A stretch of 64,000 nucleotides of DNA from Chloroflexota bacterium (lineage in GTDB: Bacteria > Chloroflexota > Dehalococcoidia > Tepidiformales > Tepidiformaceae), in NCBI GenBank assembly GCA_016191435.1, contig JACPOQ010000032.1, positions 310,001-374,000 of the forward strand. Direction: 5' to 3'. Both the position numbers and the translations under genes were made by a program. Every line of letters begins with the position of its first letter. Within the stretch, counting starts at the first letter, position 1. Of this stretch, positions 1 to 7,818 are shown one piece after another. The notes below the pieces were generated by a model. That model saw only the letters and a program-made list of their open reading frames with translations. It was not told the DNA's origin and searched no databases.

Positions 1-84
1 TTCGAGGCCGCCATCCGCCGCCTTCCGCCAAACGATGCCACCAGCGGAAACGGCGTCCTGGATGGGCAGCCTGCGCGCCGTCAT
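1..84 (-). CDS. Nudix hydrolase, N-terminal fragment (runs off left edge)
   Basis: Only the first 28 codons are in the window. The ATG overlaps the stop of the HEAT-repeat gene as ATGA, so it is the next cistron of the same operon. The visible residues include SAGGIVWR followed by a GLE stretch, the usual first beta strand of Nudix (MutT-like) hydrolases, which cleave nucleoside diphosphates linked to another moiety. The Nudix box itself lies outside, so substrate and activity cannot be judged. Assignment is by N-terminal resemblance and operon position. Confidence 0.6.
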   Translation of the reverse strand, partial: MTARRLPIQDAVSAGGIVWRKAADGGLE

Positions 85-1013
85 GGCTGGCCGTTCCCGC
101 CTTCCCGGGCGAGAAACAACGCCGCTTCGATGGCCTCATCGACGAGCTCTTCGGTGCCTTCCGGGGCGCGGCGCTTGAAGTCCCGCAGGAGTTCGAGCGC
201 GGGTTCGCCACCGATCTCACCGAGCGCCGCCACGGTCGCCAGCAGGACCTCGGTGTCCTCATCGTCCAGGAGCTCTTCGAGGTATTCGATGCCGTCCTCC
301 GAGCCGATGAGGCCGATCGAGGTCGCGGCTTCGAAGCGGAAGGCGGGGTCATCGGAGCGGGCCTGGTCGGCAAGGTATTCCAGCCAGCGGTCGTTGGCGG
401 AATCGCCCATGGCGCGGACGGCGGCGACGCGCAGGCGGGGGTCGTCGTCATCATAGGCGTCGGTAATGAGGGCCTGGACCCACGGCAGGTCTCGCGGCCC
501 GAGGGATTCGATGGCGGTGGCGCGCACATCGAAGGATTCGGTGGGGCGCGATGCCGCCTGGCGCAGGGCATCGATGACCGCGTCACCGAGTGCGTCGCCG
601 ACCGCGGCGAACTCGCGCTGGACGACGACGGGCTTGAGCGCGGCGGCGGCCGCGGCCCGGACAGAAGCCTCGGGGTCGTCGCGGACGAGGATGGCCAGCC
701 GTTCGGCGGCCGGGGGGTCTTCGTTCTCCCAGAGGGCTTCGGCGGCGCTCCGGCGGATGGCGGGCAGGGCATCCTCCAGCCCGATGCAGGCGAGGCGGAT
801 GAAATCGAGATCGACGTTGTCTTCGCTCAGTTCGGCGGCGCGCACGAGAATCAGCTCGCGGATGCTGGCCGGGAGGCGGCCCCAGGCGCCCCGCACCTGC
901 TCCACCTCCTCCTTGCCGAGGTCGGAGAACGCGGTGATATCGGTCGCGCTCGGATCGTTACCGGCCTGGAGGGACTCGAGCAGCTGGGTCAGTTGGCGCG
1001 GGCTCCTGGGCAC
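81..1013 (-). CDS. HEAT-repeat protein
   Basis: A 310-residue acidic protein made of repeated helical pairs; repeats recur about every 30-35 residues from roughly residue 60 to 300, with phrases such as AIRRSAAEALW, SVRAAAAAAL, RLRVAAVRAMG and EVLLATVAALGEIG. No catalytic domain, signal peptide or membrane segment is visible, so it is probably a cytoplasmic scaffold or binding protein. The start is a GTG 15 bases after the gpsA stop with no Shine-Dalgarno; a TAAACT lies six bases before the GTG, so a leaderless mRNA is possible. It overlaps the Nudix gene. The binding partner is unknown. Confidence 0.8.
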   Translation of the reverse strand: MPRSPRQLTQLLESLQAGNDPSATDITAFSDLGKEEVEQVRGAWGRLPASIRELILVRAAELSEDNVDLDFIRLACIGLEDALPAIRRSAAEALWENEDPPAAERLAILVRDDPEASVRAAAAAALKPVVVQREFAAVGDALGDAVIDALRQAASRPTESFDVRATAIESLGPRDLPWVQALITDAYDDDDPRLRVAAVRAMGDSANDRWLEYLADQARSDDPAFRFEAATSIGLIGSEDGIEYLEELLDDEDTEVLLATVAALGEIGGEPALELLRDFKRRAPEGTEELVDEAIEAALFLAREGGNGQP

Positions 1014-1019
1014 GATCGA

Positions 1020-1025
1020 AGTTTA
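1020..1025 (-). promoter_or_regulatory. Candidate -10 element for a leaderless HEAT-repeat mRNA
   Basis: TAAACT on the minus strand is followed by six bases and then the GTG start. It lies in the short gap after gpsA, so the HEAT gene could have its own internal promoter. No convincing -35 is visible. Confidence 0.3.
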
Positions 1026-1028
1026 GCA

Positions 1029-2024
1029 TCAGGCCCCGGCGGCGGCCTCCGCCTTCAGGGAGCGGCTGAGGAGCTCGCGCATCGCGCCGCGGGCATCCAC
1101 CTTGCCATCGAGCAGAGCGACCACCTGTGCAGTGATTGGCAGCTCGACGCCGGCAGTGTGGGCGAGCTCGAGGGCGACGGGTGCAGTGGCGGCGCCCTCG
1201 ACGGCTTCACCGATCTGGGCTTCGGCGTGGGCCTCGGAGAGGCCGGCGGCGAGAAGCTCGCCGAGCCGGCGGTTGCGGCTCAAAGGCGAATAGCACGTCG
1301 CGGCGAGGTCGCCGACGCCCGCGAGGCCCTGGAACGTCAGCGCTTGCGCGCCAAGCGCGCCGCCGAGTCGCGTCATCTCGGCGAGACCGCGCGTCATGAT
1401 TGCGGCCGTGGCGTTGGCGCCCATATCCAGGCCCGCCGAGACGCCGGCGGCGATGGCGATGATGTTCTTGAGCGCGCCGCCCAATTCCACGCCACAGACG
1501 TCGCCGGAGCTGTAGATGCGGAACGCCGGGCCTGCGAGCGCGTGCTGCCAGCGCTCGGCGGCGACAGGCGCCGGCGCGGCGACGACGGCTGCCGCGGGGA
1601 GCCCGCGGGCGATCTCGTGCGCAAGGTTCGGGCCGGAGATAACGGAGATGAGCGACGTGTCCCAGCCGGCGGCGGCGACCACTTCGCTCATGCGGCGGCG
1701 GGTGCCGTGTTCGAGGCCTTTCGCCCCCGAAAGGACAGGCAGGTGGCGGAGTACACGCAGGGGCGCGAGCGACGGCGCCACAGCCTGAGCGGGGACCGCG
1801 ACCACGAGCCCTTCGGCGGTTGCCGCGCGGGCGATGTCGGCGGTGGGCTCGACGCGTTCGGGGAGCACCAGCTCGGGGAGGCGCGCCAGGCCGCGGCGCC
1901 CGGCGACCGCGCGGGCTTCGTCATCGCTGCGGGTGAGGAGCAGCACGTGCGCGCCGTTGGCGGCTAGCAACGCCGAGAGCGTCACGCCCCAGGAGGTGGC
2001 GCCGAGGACTGCGAAGGTGGGCAC
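1029..2024 (-). CDS. gpsA: NAD(P)H-dependent glycerol-3-phosphate dehydrogenase
   Basis: Reduces dihydroxyacetone phosphate to sn-glycerol-3-phosphate, the backbone for phospholipids. The 331-residue length is normal. The Rossmann motif is at residues 8-13 but reads GATSWG, so the middle glycine of the usual GxGxxG is Thr. The SGAKGLE and GALKNI segments carry the conserved lysines, and the GVGDL..T segment follows. The start is GTG, one base after the plsY stop. PlsY uses the product directly, so the adjacency makes metabolic sense: gpsA supplies and plsY acylates glycerol-3-phosphate. Confidence 0.95.
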   Translation of the reverse strand: MPTFAVLGATSWGVTLSALLAANGAHVLLLTRSDDEARAVAGRRGLARLPELVLPERVEPTADIARAATAEGLVVAVPAQAVAPSLAPLRVLRHLPVLSGAKGLEHGTRRRMSEVVAAAGWDTSLISVISGPNLAHEIARGLPAAAVVAAPAPVAAERWQHALAGPAFRIYSSGDVCGVELGGALKNIIAIAAGVSAGLDMGANATAAIMTRGLAEMTRLGGALGAQALTFQGLAGVGDLAATCYSPLSRNRRLGELLAAGLSEAHAEAQIGEAVEGAATAPVALELAHTAGVELPITAQVVALLDGKVDARGAMRELLSRSLKAEAAAGA

Positions 2025-2025
2025 C

Positions 2026-2652
2026 TCAGCCGGTCGCGGGGCGGTCGCCGCCGTGCCCGATCCGCGGCTCGGTGCCAGCGAGCAGGCGCCTGATGTTTGG
2101 GATGTGCGTGTATTCGACGATCAGCACGGCGAAGAGTGCGTAGAGGGCGAATTCGCCGGGCGTATCCGCCACGAGGGCAGCCACGACGATGACGGCGGCC
2201 GCGATCGGCGTGCCCACTACCGACATCAGCGAGACGTAGCGCGTGGGGATGACGAGCAGGGCGGCGATGAGCGGGAACGCCAGCGCGAGCAGCGGGGTCA
2301 GGCCGAGGACGCCGCCGAAGGCGGTCGCCACACCGCGGCCTCCGCGGAAGCCGGCGAACACCGGCCAGACATGGCCGACGATGGCGGCAGCGGCCCCTGC
2401 GGCGGCGACGCCGGCGTCATCGAAGAGGAAGCGCCCGGCGAGGGCGGGCACGGCGCCTTTCGCCACGTCGCCGGCAAGCACGAGGCCGGCGGGCAGCTTG
2501 CCGGCGGTCCGCAGGATGTTGGTCGCGCCAGTTTTGCCGCTGCCAGACTGGCGGATATCGCGGTGGAGCCAGGCGTAACCGACGACGAGACCGACCGGGA
2601 CCGAGCCGAGCAGGTACCCGGTGAGGATGTTGGCCAGGTACTGCAGCGCCAT
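2026..2652 (-). CDS. plsY: Glycerol-3-phosphate acyltransferase PlsY
   Basis: Integral membrane enzyme that moves an acyl group from acyl-phosphate to glycerol-3-phosphate, the first acylation in phospholipid synthesis. The 208-residue product starts at an ATG overlapping the der stop (TGATG). It is mostly hydrophobic with about five to six membrane segments. The first loop carries GSGKTGATN at residues 37-45 (usual form GSGNxGATN) and the second GFRGGRGVATAFG, matching the PlsY substrate loops. An upstream extension of the frame is possible but would lie inside der and lacks family similarity. Confidence 0.95.
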   Translation of the reverse strand: MALQYLANILTGYLLGSVPVGLVVGYAWLHRDIRQSGSGKTGATNILRTAGKLPAGLVLAGDVAKGAVPALAGRFLFDDAGVAAAGAAAAIVGHVWPVFAGFRGGRGVATAFGGVLGLTPLLALAFPLIAALLVIPTRYVSLMSVVGTPIAAAVIVVAALVADTPGEFALYALFAVLIVEYTHIPNIRRLLAGTEPRIGHGGDRPATG

Positions 2653-4001
2653 CAGCCGGCATTTTCCTCGGTGCGGCCGCGGAACACCAGCTTGATGGAC
2701 GTGCCTTCGAAGTCCTGGGCCTCGCGCAGGGCGCGCTCGAGGTAGCGCCGGTAGCTGAAGTGCACGAGCGCGGGGTCGTTGACGAAGAGGACGAAGGTCG
2801 GCGGGTCGACGCTGGCCTGGGTGGCGTAGTAGAGCTTGAAGCGCTTGTTGTGGACGAGCGGCGGCATGTGCTCGCGGAGCGCCTTCGTGAGGGTGGCGTT
2901 GAGATCGGGGGTGCTCATGCGGCGGCGGCGCGCTTCCCGTGCCTGCGCGCAGACTTCCAGCAGCTGGTCCAGCCCGGTGCGTTCGAGCGCCGAGATGTAT
3001 GCGACCATCGCCCAGGGCACGAATTGCACTCGCGTCCGCATCTGGCGTTCGGCCCACTCGCGCTGGGCCTCCGGGTCCTCCCAGAGGTCGGTCTTATTGA
3101 CTGCGATGACGAGGCCCTTCAGGTGCTCCATCGCCAGGCCGGCGATGTGGGTGTCCTGGGAGGTGACGCCCTCGGTGCCATCGACCACAAGGACGGCGAC
3201 ATCGCAACGCTCGACGGCGGCGGTCATGCGCATCGCTGAGTGACGTTCGATGCCCTTGCCCAGCTTGCCCGGGCGCCGTAGGCCCGCGGTGTCGATCAGC
3301 AGGAACTCGCCCCAAGGCGTCGCGACCTCGGTGTCGACAGCGTCGCGCGTAGTCCCGGCGACTTCGCTGACGATGACGCGCTCCTCGCCGAGGATGGCGT
3401 TGACGAGCATCGACTTACCAACGTTCGGGCGGCCGATGATGGCGACCCGCACGCGGTCGGATTCCTCGAGGGCGGCGGCTTCGGGGAGCAACGAGACAAC
3501 GTCATCGAGCATGAGCCCGACGCCCATGTCATGGAGCGCGCTGATAGGCAGCGGCGGGCCAAGGCCCAGGGACGAGGCCTCGGCAATGCCGATGAGCTCG
3601 CGGCGCTCGTTGTCGGCCTTGTTCGCCACGACGATGGTGGGTTTGTTCGCTCGCCGCACGACATCGGCGATGTCGTAATCCGAGGCAGTGAGCCCGTCAC
3701 GCGCATCGACGGCGAAGATGACGATGACGGACTGCTCGATGGCGGCGCGAACCTGGTCGACGATGAGCGAGGCGTAGACGTTCTCGGCATTGGTTTCAAA
3801 TCCGCCGGTATCGATCAAGCGGAAGCGCTTGTCGAGCCACTCGACGTCCGCTTCGACGCGGTCGCGGGTGGTGCCGGGCTCGTCTTCGACGATGGCGCGG
3901 CGCTCACCGAGGACGCGGTTGAAAATCGATGACTTGCCCACATTCGGACGCCCGACGATGACGACGCGCGGAAGGGCGGCCGTTGCCGCCGGGGGGGTCA
4001 T
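2652..4001 (-). CDS. der: Ribosome-associated GTPase Der (EngA)
   Basis: Double-domain GTPase needed for 50S subunit maturation. Both P-loops are intact (GRPNVGKSSIF near residue 17 and GRPNVGKSMLV near residue 190), each with a downstream DTGG or DTAG switch II and an NKxD specificity motif. A KH-like C-terminal domain follows and the 449-residue length is typical. The ATG overlaps the cdaR stop as ATGA and the stop overlaps plsY, so it is translated from the middle of the cdaA-plsY-gpsA transcript. Confidence 0.97.
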   Translation of the reverse strand: MTPPAATAALPRVVIVGRPNVGKSSIFNRVLGERRAIVEDEPGTTRDRVEADVEWLDKRFRLIDTGGFETNAENVYASLIVDQVRAAIEQSVIVIFAVDARDGLTASDYDIADVVRRANKPTIVVANKADNERRELIGIAEASSLGLGPPLPISALHDMGVGLMLDDVVSLLPEAAALEESDRVRVAIIGRPNVGKSMLVNAILGEERVIVSEVAGTTRDAVDTEVATPWGEFLLIDTAGLRRPGKLGKGIERHSAMRMTAAVERCDVAVLVVDGTEGVTSQDTHIAGLAMEHLKGLVIAVNKTDLWEDPEAQREWAERQMRTRVQFVPWAMVAYISALERTGLDQLLEVCAQAREARRRRMSTPDLNATLTKALREHMPPLVHNKRFKLYYATQASVDPPTFVLFVNDPALVHFSYRRYLERALREAQDFEGTSIKLVFRGRTEENAG

Positions 4002-5287
4002 GGCGCCACCGCCGGGCGCAGTGTCAGCGTTATGGGATCGATGGGATCCACAGTTATGCCGGCGGGCGCGGTGACTTTCACGGCGAAGACGCCCGGCCCG
4101 GCGGCGGCGCCGGCAAGCGAAACGGTAACCTTGAAGTTCGCGGGGTTCGGGGGATAGAGCAGGTTGTATGGGCCGGTGGCACGCACCGCCACAGTCAACC
4201 CTGATTCGGCGATGGCGAGCCCGGCGGGCGGGTTTTCGATGGCCGGGCCGATGTAGAGCGTCTGCGTGATGGTGAGCGGCGAGATCTCTACCTTCACGAC
4301 CACGGTCTGGCGGTCGACGGAGACGTTCGGTGGGAGCTCGACTTTGCGGGTGGCCGTCTGGGTCTTCGTGGCGTTCGTTATGTCCAATTTCTCGACGTTG
4401 AGGAACGTCTGGGTGAGGCTGTTGACGATCGCCTTCGGGCCCGAAGCGAGCACAACCGGCGGATCGATGGTGATGTTGGTGATGGCGTACCCTGCCTGAG
4501 GCTGACCGACAATGGACGAATTGAGCGCGAAGCTGCGCTGGATGAAGACCTGGTTGATCTTGAAGGTCGCGCGGGCGCGGGCCTGGGAGAGCGCCACGTC
4601 CACCACGTTGCCGCTCTCGGTGCGAGCGGTAAGCGCCCCTTCAAAGGTAACAGTCGCATCCCTTGCCCCGCCAAGGTTCACATCGAGCTCCACGGCGCTA
4701 ACCGAATCGACCAGTTCTTTGCGGCCGCGGATGGTGACGAACGCCGGATCGATGGCGGGTGCTTCTTCCTTGTCCTCCTCGTAGCCATCCGGGAGCGAGC
4801 CTGAACGGCGAATGGTGACGGGTACGTCGCGGCTCAGCGACGGGACGAGCGTGACTGGAATGGTGGGAGGTTCGACGCTAAGGACGCGGACGCCGCCGCG
4901 GGTGGCCTCCACTTTGACGGGCACGGTCAGCGACTGGGAGCCCTTTTCGGCGTCCTTCACGTCGATGGATGCCTTGAAATCGTCGCGCGTGAGCTCGGCC
5001 ATGACGCTCTTACGAGCTTCGACGTTCACCTTCACGGTGGAAAGCCCATCGATGAGGTAGCCGTCGGGGACGTTGCGCGCCTGCACGTCGATGCCGCCGT
5101 TGGCCGGCGCGAGGGCGGCCACGCGCGGGTTGTCCACGTCCTGGACTGCTGCCCACACGCCAATGGCCGCGATGAGGGAGAGCCCCGCAAGCGCCCAGTG
5201 CTCCGTCAGGCCGCGGAGGACGGACCGGCTCGCGGCCCAGGCCGAACTCGGCGACGCCCGCACGAGGCGGCCCAAGGACGACCTCAT
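3998..5287 (-). CDS. cdaR: YbbR-domain c-di-AMP cyclase regulator CdaR-like protein
   Basis: A 429-residue protein with an N-terminal cytoplasmic tail, one membrane segment at about residues 31-48 and a large outside part built of repeated beta-rich YbbR domains. CdaR proteins bind the membrane cyclase CdaA and tune c-di-AMP synthesis. The start was placed at the ATG that overlaps the cdaA stop (ATGA); the frame is open 19 codons further but that stretch is inside cdaA. Adjacency to cdaA supports the call strongly; the repeats themselves are only weakly conserved. Confidence 0.85.
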   Translation of the reverse strand: MRSSLGRLVRASPSSAWAASRSVLRGLTEHWALAGLSLIAAIGVWAAVQDVDNPRVAALAPANGGIDVQARNVPDGYLIDGLSTVKVNVEARKSVMAELTRDDFKASIDVKDAEKGSQSLTVPVKVEATRGGVRVLSVEPPTIPVTLVPSLSRDVPVTIRRSGSLPDGYEEDKEEAPAIDPAFVTIRGRKELVDSVSAVELDVNLGGARDATVTFEGALTARTESGNVVDVALSQARARATFKINQVFIQRSFALNSSIVGQPQAGYAITNITIDPPVVLASGPKAIVNSLTQTFLNVEKLDITNATKTQTATRKVELPPNVSVDRQTVVVKVEISPLTITQTLYIGPAIENPPAGLAIAESGLTVAVRATGPYNLLYPPNPANFKVTVSLAGAAAGPGVFAVKVTAPAGITVDPIDPITLTLRPAVAP

Positions 5288-6102
5288 ACCGGCGCCCTCC
5301 CATTCCGGCTGCGGGCGACATCGGGCACAGGTGCGAGCAGCCACTTGAGCACGTCGCGGAGACGGTCTTCGTCGTCCACATGCGTGAGCCGGCCGCCGAG
5401 CGCCACGCTGATGTCGCCGGTCTCTTCGGAGACGACGACTGAGAGCGCGTCGGTGTGTTCGGTGATGCCGATGGCGGCACGGTGGCGGGTCCCGAGCTGG
5501 CGCTCGGAATACGGGAGGTCGTTTGCGAGCGGCAGGACACAGCCGGCGGCGACCACGCGCTCTTCACGCAGGACCACGGCCATATCGTGGAGGGGCGAGT
5601 TCGGGAAGAAGATGCCCGAGAGCAGCTGCGGCGAGACGCGCGCGTCCACCGGCACGCCGGTATCGATCACGTCCTGGAGGCCGGTGCTGCGTTCGAGCAC
5701 GAAGAGGCCGCCGTGGCGGACGGCCGACATGTGGCGCGTGGCCTCCACAAGCGACTCAATGACGTCGCTGTACTGGGGGCGGTTGAACCAGCCGGATGCC
5801 CCCGTGCGGCCGAGGCGGTCCAGCGCGCGCCGGAGTTCGGGCTGGAAAATGATCGCGCCACCAATCAGGAGTGCCGTGAGCGAGCGGTCGATGAAAAAGT
5901 TGACGACGGTGAGATCGAAGATGCGGCCGAGAACGACGGCGACGAGCACAACGGCGAGGCCGCCCCGCAACTGCGTCATGGCGCGGGTACCACTCAGCAG
6001 CCGGAGCGCCGAGTAAATGACGACCGCAATGAGCGCAATATCGAGCGCCGCGGACGGGCCGAACTGGTCCGAGATATCGCGGAGCCTTGTGAAATCAGGC
6101 AT
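5284..6102 (-). CDS. cdaA: Diadenylate cyclase CdaA
   Basis: Makes the second messenger c-di-AMP from two ATP. The 272-residue protein has about three N-terminal membrane helices (residues 18-80) followed by the DAC domain. The RHR motif is intact (residues 206-208, in GTRHRAA) and so is VSEETG. The usual DGA motif reads DMA (residues 173-175): the metal-binding Asp is kept but Gly is Met. The start was set at ATG; an upstream in-frame GTG would add three residues. A TATGAT about 40 bases upstream is a plausible promoter for the cdaA-to-Nudix run. Confidence 0.9.
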   Translation of the reverse strand: MPDFTRLRDISDQFGPSAALDIALIAVVIYSALRLLSGTRAMTQLRGGLAVVLVAVVLGRIFDLTVVNFFIDRSLTALLIGGAIIFQPELRRALDRLGRTGASGWFNRPQYSDVIESLVEATRHMSAVRHGGLFVLERSTGLQDVIDTGVPVDARVSPQLLSGIFFPNSPLHDMAVVLREERVVAAGCVLPLANDLPYSERQLGTRHRAAIGITEHTDALSVVVSEETGDISVALGGRLTHVDDEDRLRDVLKWLLAPVPDVARSRNGRAPV

Positions 6103-6138
6103 CTGGCACACCGCCGGAGGGGCCCGGCACTCAGCGCC

Positions 6139-6144
6139 ATCATA
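6139..6144 (-). promoter_or_regulatory. Candidate -10 element for the cdaA operon
   Basis: TATGAT on the minus strand lies in the 65-base gap between argF and cdaA and would give a leader of about 30 bases. No clear -35 is seen, so the call rests on sequence and position only. Confidence 0.3.
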
Positions 6145-6167
6145 GCGCGTCCGCCGGTGGCCCCGGT

Positions 6168-7106
6168 TCAGCCGTCTATCTGGCCCGCCAGCCCGAGCAG
6201 GAAGGCGACCGCCGCGGCCTGCGCCCAGACGCGGTTCTCGGCCTGATCGAAGACGATCGACTGCGGGCTTTCAATCACTTCGTCGGTAATCTCCTCGCCG
6301 CGATGGGCGGGCAGGTCGTGCATGACGAGCGCGCCGCTTGCGGCCTTCGCGACGAGCTCGCGGTTCAGTTGGTAACCGGCGAAGTCGATACGCCGGCGCT
6401 CCGATTCGCGCTCCTGGCCCATCGATGTCCAGACATCGGTATAGAGCACCTGGGCGGCGGTGACTGCTTCGACGGGGTCCACGACGAGCGTGAGCTTGCC
6501 GCCCTGTGCGGCGGCGCGGGCCGCTGCCTCGGAGACGACCGATTCGGGGAGCATGTAGCCTTTCGGAGAGGCCATGCGCACATCCATGCCGAGCGACGCC
6601 GCTGTGACGACGAGGCTCGCCGAGACGTTGTTGCCGTCGCCGATGAACGCGAGGGAAACGCCTCTCAGGTCGGCGCCCAGCTTCTCCCTCACGGTCAGAA
6701 GGTCGGCGAGGGCCTGGCAGGGGTGCTCCTCATTAGTTAGCGCGTTGATCACCGGGATGGTCGAGTAGCCGGCGTATTCTTCCACGATCTCCTGGCCGTA
6801 GGTGCGCACGGCGACAATATCGACGTAGCGGCCGAGGACACGGGCGACGTCTTTGATTGCCTCACGTTCGCCGAGTCCGACTTCCTGGGGGGCGAGGTAG
6901 ATGGTTTCGCCCCCGAGGTGGCGCATGGCCACCTGGAAGCTGACGCGGGTGCGGAGCGATGGCTTTTCGAACAGGAGGGCGAGCTGGCGGCCTTCGAGCA
7001 GGCGTTGCGGGCGGCGCTTCAGCCGGGCGGCACAATCGAGCAGGAGCGAAGTCTCAGCCGCGCTCAGGTCCGCGGCCGAAAGGAGGTGCCGGGGGGTAGG
7101 TTGCAT
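6168..7106 (-). CDS. argF: Ornithine carbamoyltransferase
   Basis: Transfers carbamoyl from carbamoyl phosphate to ornithine, giving citrulline for arginine synthesis. The 312-residue length is normal when started at MQPTPRHLLS. Carbamoyl-phosphate motif SLRTR is at residues 50-54, HPCQALAD at 128-135 and DVWTSMG at 224-230. The C-terminal motif, usually HCLP, reads HDLP at 263-266, so the conserved Cys is Asp. The start has no Shine-Dalgarno; a TATACT -10 seven bases before the ATG points to a leaderless mRNA. A 27-codon upstream extension is rejected because it would cross that promoter. Confidence 0.9.
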   Translation of the reverse strand: MQPTPRHLLSAADLSAAETSLLLDCAARLKRRPQRLLEGRQLALLFEKPSLRTRVSFQVAMRHLGGETIYLAPQEVGLGEREAIKDVARVLGRYVDIVAVRTYGQEIVEEYAGYSTIPVINALTNEEHPCQALADLLTVREKLGADLRGVSLAFIGDGNNVSASLVVTAASLGMDVRMASPKGYMLPESVVSEAAARAAAQGGKLTLVVDPVEAVTAAQVLYTDVWTSMGQERESERRRIDFAGYQLNRELVAKAASGALVMHDLPAHRGEEITDEVIESPQSIVFDQAENRVWAQAAAVAFLLGLAGQIDG

Positions 7107-7113
7107 GGACCCG

Positions 7114-7119
7114 AGTATA
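7114..7119 (-). promoter_or_regulatory. -10 element of argF, leaderless
   Basis: TATACT (near-consensus) on the minus strand is separated from the argF ATG by seven bases, placing the transcription start at or next to the start codon. No good -35 is visible at 16-18 bases upstream. Confidence 0.55.
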
Positions 7120-7131
7120 TCATCGGCATCG

Positions 7132-7151
7132 AAAACCCCCGGCCGTGGGGG
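7132..7151 (-). terminator. Short GC hairpin with T run upstream of argF
   Basis: On the minus strand CCCCC, a six-base loop, GGGGG and then TTTT form a compact rho-independent terminator. It lies just upstream of the argF -10, so it would stop minus-strand transcripts arriving from the GMC oxidoreductase side across the tRNA genes. Confidence 0.5.
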
Positions 7152-7204
7152 CGGGGTTAACTTCCGCGCTGCGCTGCCGTTACTCACAGCAGGAGTTCAC
7201 GGGG

Positions 7205-7387
7205 ATGGAACGCATGGTGGCGGTCGAAGCGGCATGGGCACGGAAGTTCGCTGAAGGGAAGATGTTCGAGCGGTTTACGTGTAACGGTTGCAGGGCGTCG
7301 TACAACTTCGGCCAGAGCCCGCGGGCGAGCCGCGTGCCACGCTGTCCGGTTTGCGGTTCGCTCGAGGCGCACGAGGCAGCAGCCTGA
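7205..7387 (+). CDS. Small zinc-ribbon protein
   Basis: A 60-residue protein with two CxxC knuckles, Cys26/Cys29 and Cys47/Cys50, separated by 17 residues, the layout of a single zinc ribbon. The ATG was chosen because AGGAG lies eight bases upstream; the frame is open further but without similarity. The N-terminal 20 residues are helical and charged. It is divergent from argF and followed by the tRNA-Trp promoter. Such ribbons bind nucleic acid or protein; no specific family is recognised. Confidence 0.6.
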   Translation: MERMVAVEAAWARKFAEGKMFERFTCNGCRASYNFGQSPRASRVPRCPVCGSLEAHEAAA

Positions 7388-7414
7388 CGGAATTCCCTCT
7401 TGCGGGCCCTTTGC

Positions 7415-7420
7415 TACAAT
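7415..7420 (+). promoter_or_regulatory. Extended -10 promoter of tRNA-Trp
   Basis: TGCTACAAT (extended -10 TGn plus TACAAT) ends 11 bases before the first base of the tRNA-Trp acceptor stem, an ordinary distance for a tRNA promoter. The -35 region is poor, consistent with an extended -10 promoter. Confidence 0.5.
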
Positions 7421-7431
7421 TGGGGGGACGC

Positions 7432-7507
7432 AGGGGTGTAGCTCAGCTGGTAGAGCATCGGCCTCCAAATCCGAGTGTCGCGGGTTCGAGCCCTGCCACC
7501 CCTGCCA
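7432..7507 (+). tRNA. tRNA-Trp (CCA anticodon)
   Basis: A 76-base cloverleaf with a genome-encoded 3' CCA. Acceptor AGGGGTG pairs with CACCCCT; the D arm GCTC/GAGC and T arm with GGTTCGA are present. The anticodon loop CTCCAAA gives anticodon CCA. The last anticodon-stem pair is a C-T mismatch next to the loop. The overall sequence closely follows known bacterial tRNA-Trp. Confidence 0.97.
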
Positions 7508-7594
7508 GTTCATGAACTCTCGGGTTCGGTGTATCGCGCCATCCCTCACGCGGCTTGCCGCAAGGTGCGATAGATTCTTAGGATGAGCGGATGT

Positions 7595-7680
7595 GCCCAG
7601 GTGGTGGAATGGCAGACACGCTGTCTTGAGGGGGCAGTGCTCTTCGGGGCGTGTGAGTTCAAGTCTCACCCTGGGCACCA
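7595..7680 (+). tRNA. tRNA-Leu (GAG anticodon)
   Basis: An 86-base class II tRNA with encoded CCA. Acceptor GCCCAGG pairs with CCTGGGC. Anticodon stem CTGTC/GGCAG encloses loop TTGAGGG, anticodon GAG, reading CUC and CUU. A long variable arm (TGCTCTTCGGGGCG region) and the T loop GTTCAAG confirm a leucine tRNA. Confidence 0.97.
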
Positions 7681-7695
7681 GTCTTTGCCAATCGG

Positions 7696-7769
7696 GGCGC
7701 CATGGCCAAGTGGTAAGGCAGAGCTCTGCAAAAGCTCCACCGCCGGTTCGAATCCGACTGGCGCCTCCA
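7696..7769 (+). tRNA. tRNA-Cys (GCA anticodon)
   Basis: A 74-base cloverleaf with encoded CCA. Acceptor GGCGCCA pairs with TGGCGCC, discriminator is T as in bacterial tRNA-Cys, and the anticodon loop CTGCAAA gives GCA. It follows tRNA-Leu by 15 bases, so the two probably share a transcript. Confidence 0.97.
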
Positions 7770-7783
7770 ATTCGACATCAGGT

Positions 7784-7807
7784 GGCCTCCCTCGCGGGGG
7801 CCATTTT
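7784..7807 (+). terminator. Terminator of the tRNA cluster
   Basis: GGCCTCC, loop CTCGC, GGGGGCC (seven pairs, one G-T) followed by ATTTT. It lies 15 bases after tRNA-Cys and just before the convergent GMC gene, and only the plus-strand side has a T run. Confidence 0.7.
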
Positions 7808-7818
7808 CGTACCAGCGG

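Noticed and set aside
2653-3057. Longer PlsY with 135 extra N-terminal residues
   Set aside because: The added part is inside der, is Arg/Pro-rich and has no membrane segments; PlsY normally starts at the overlapping ATG.
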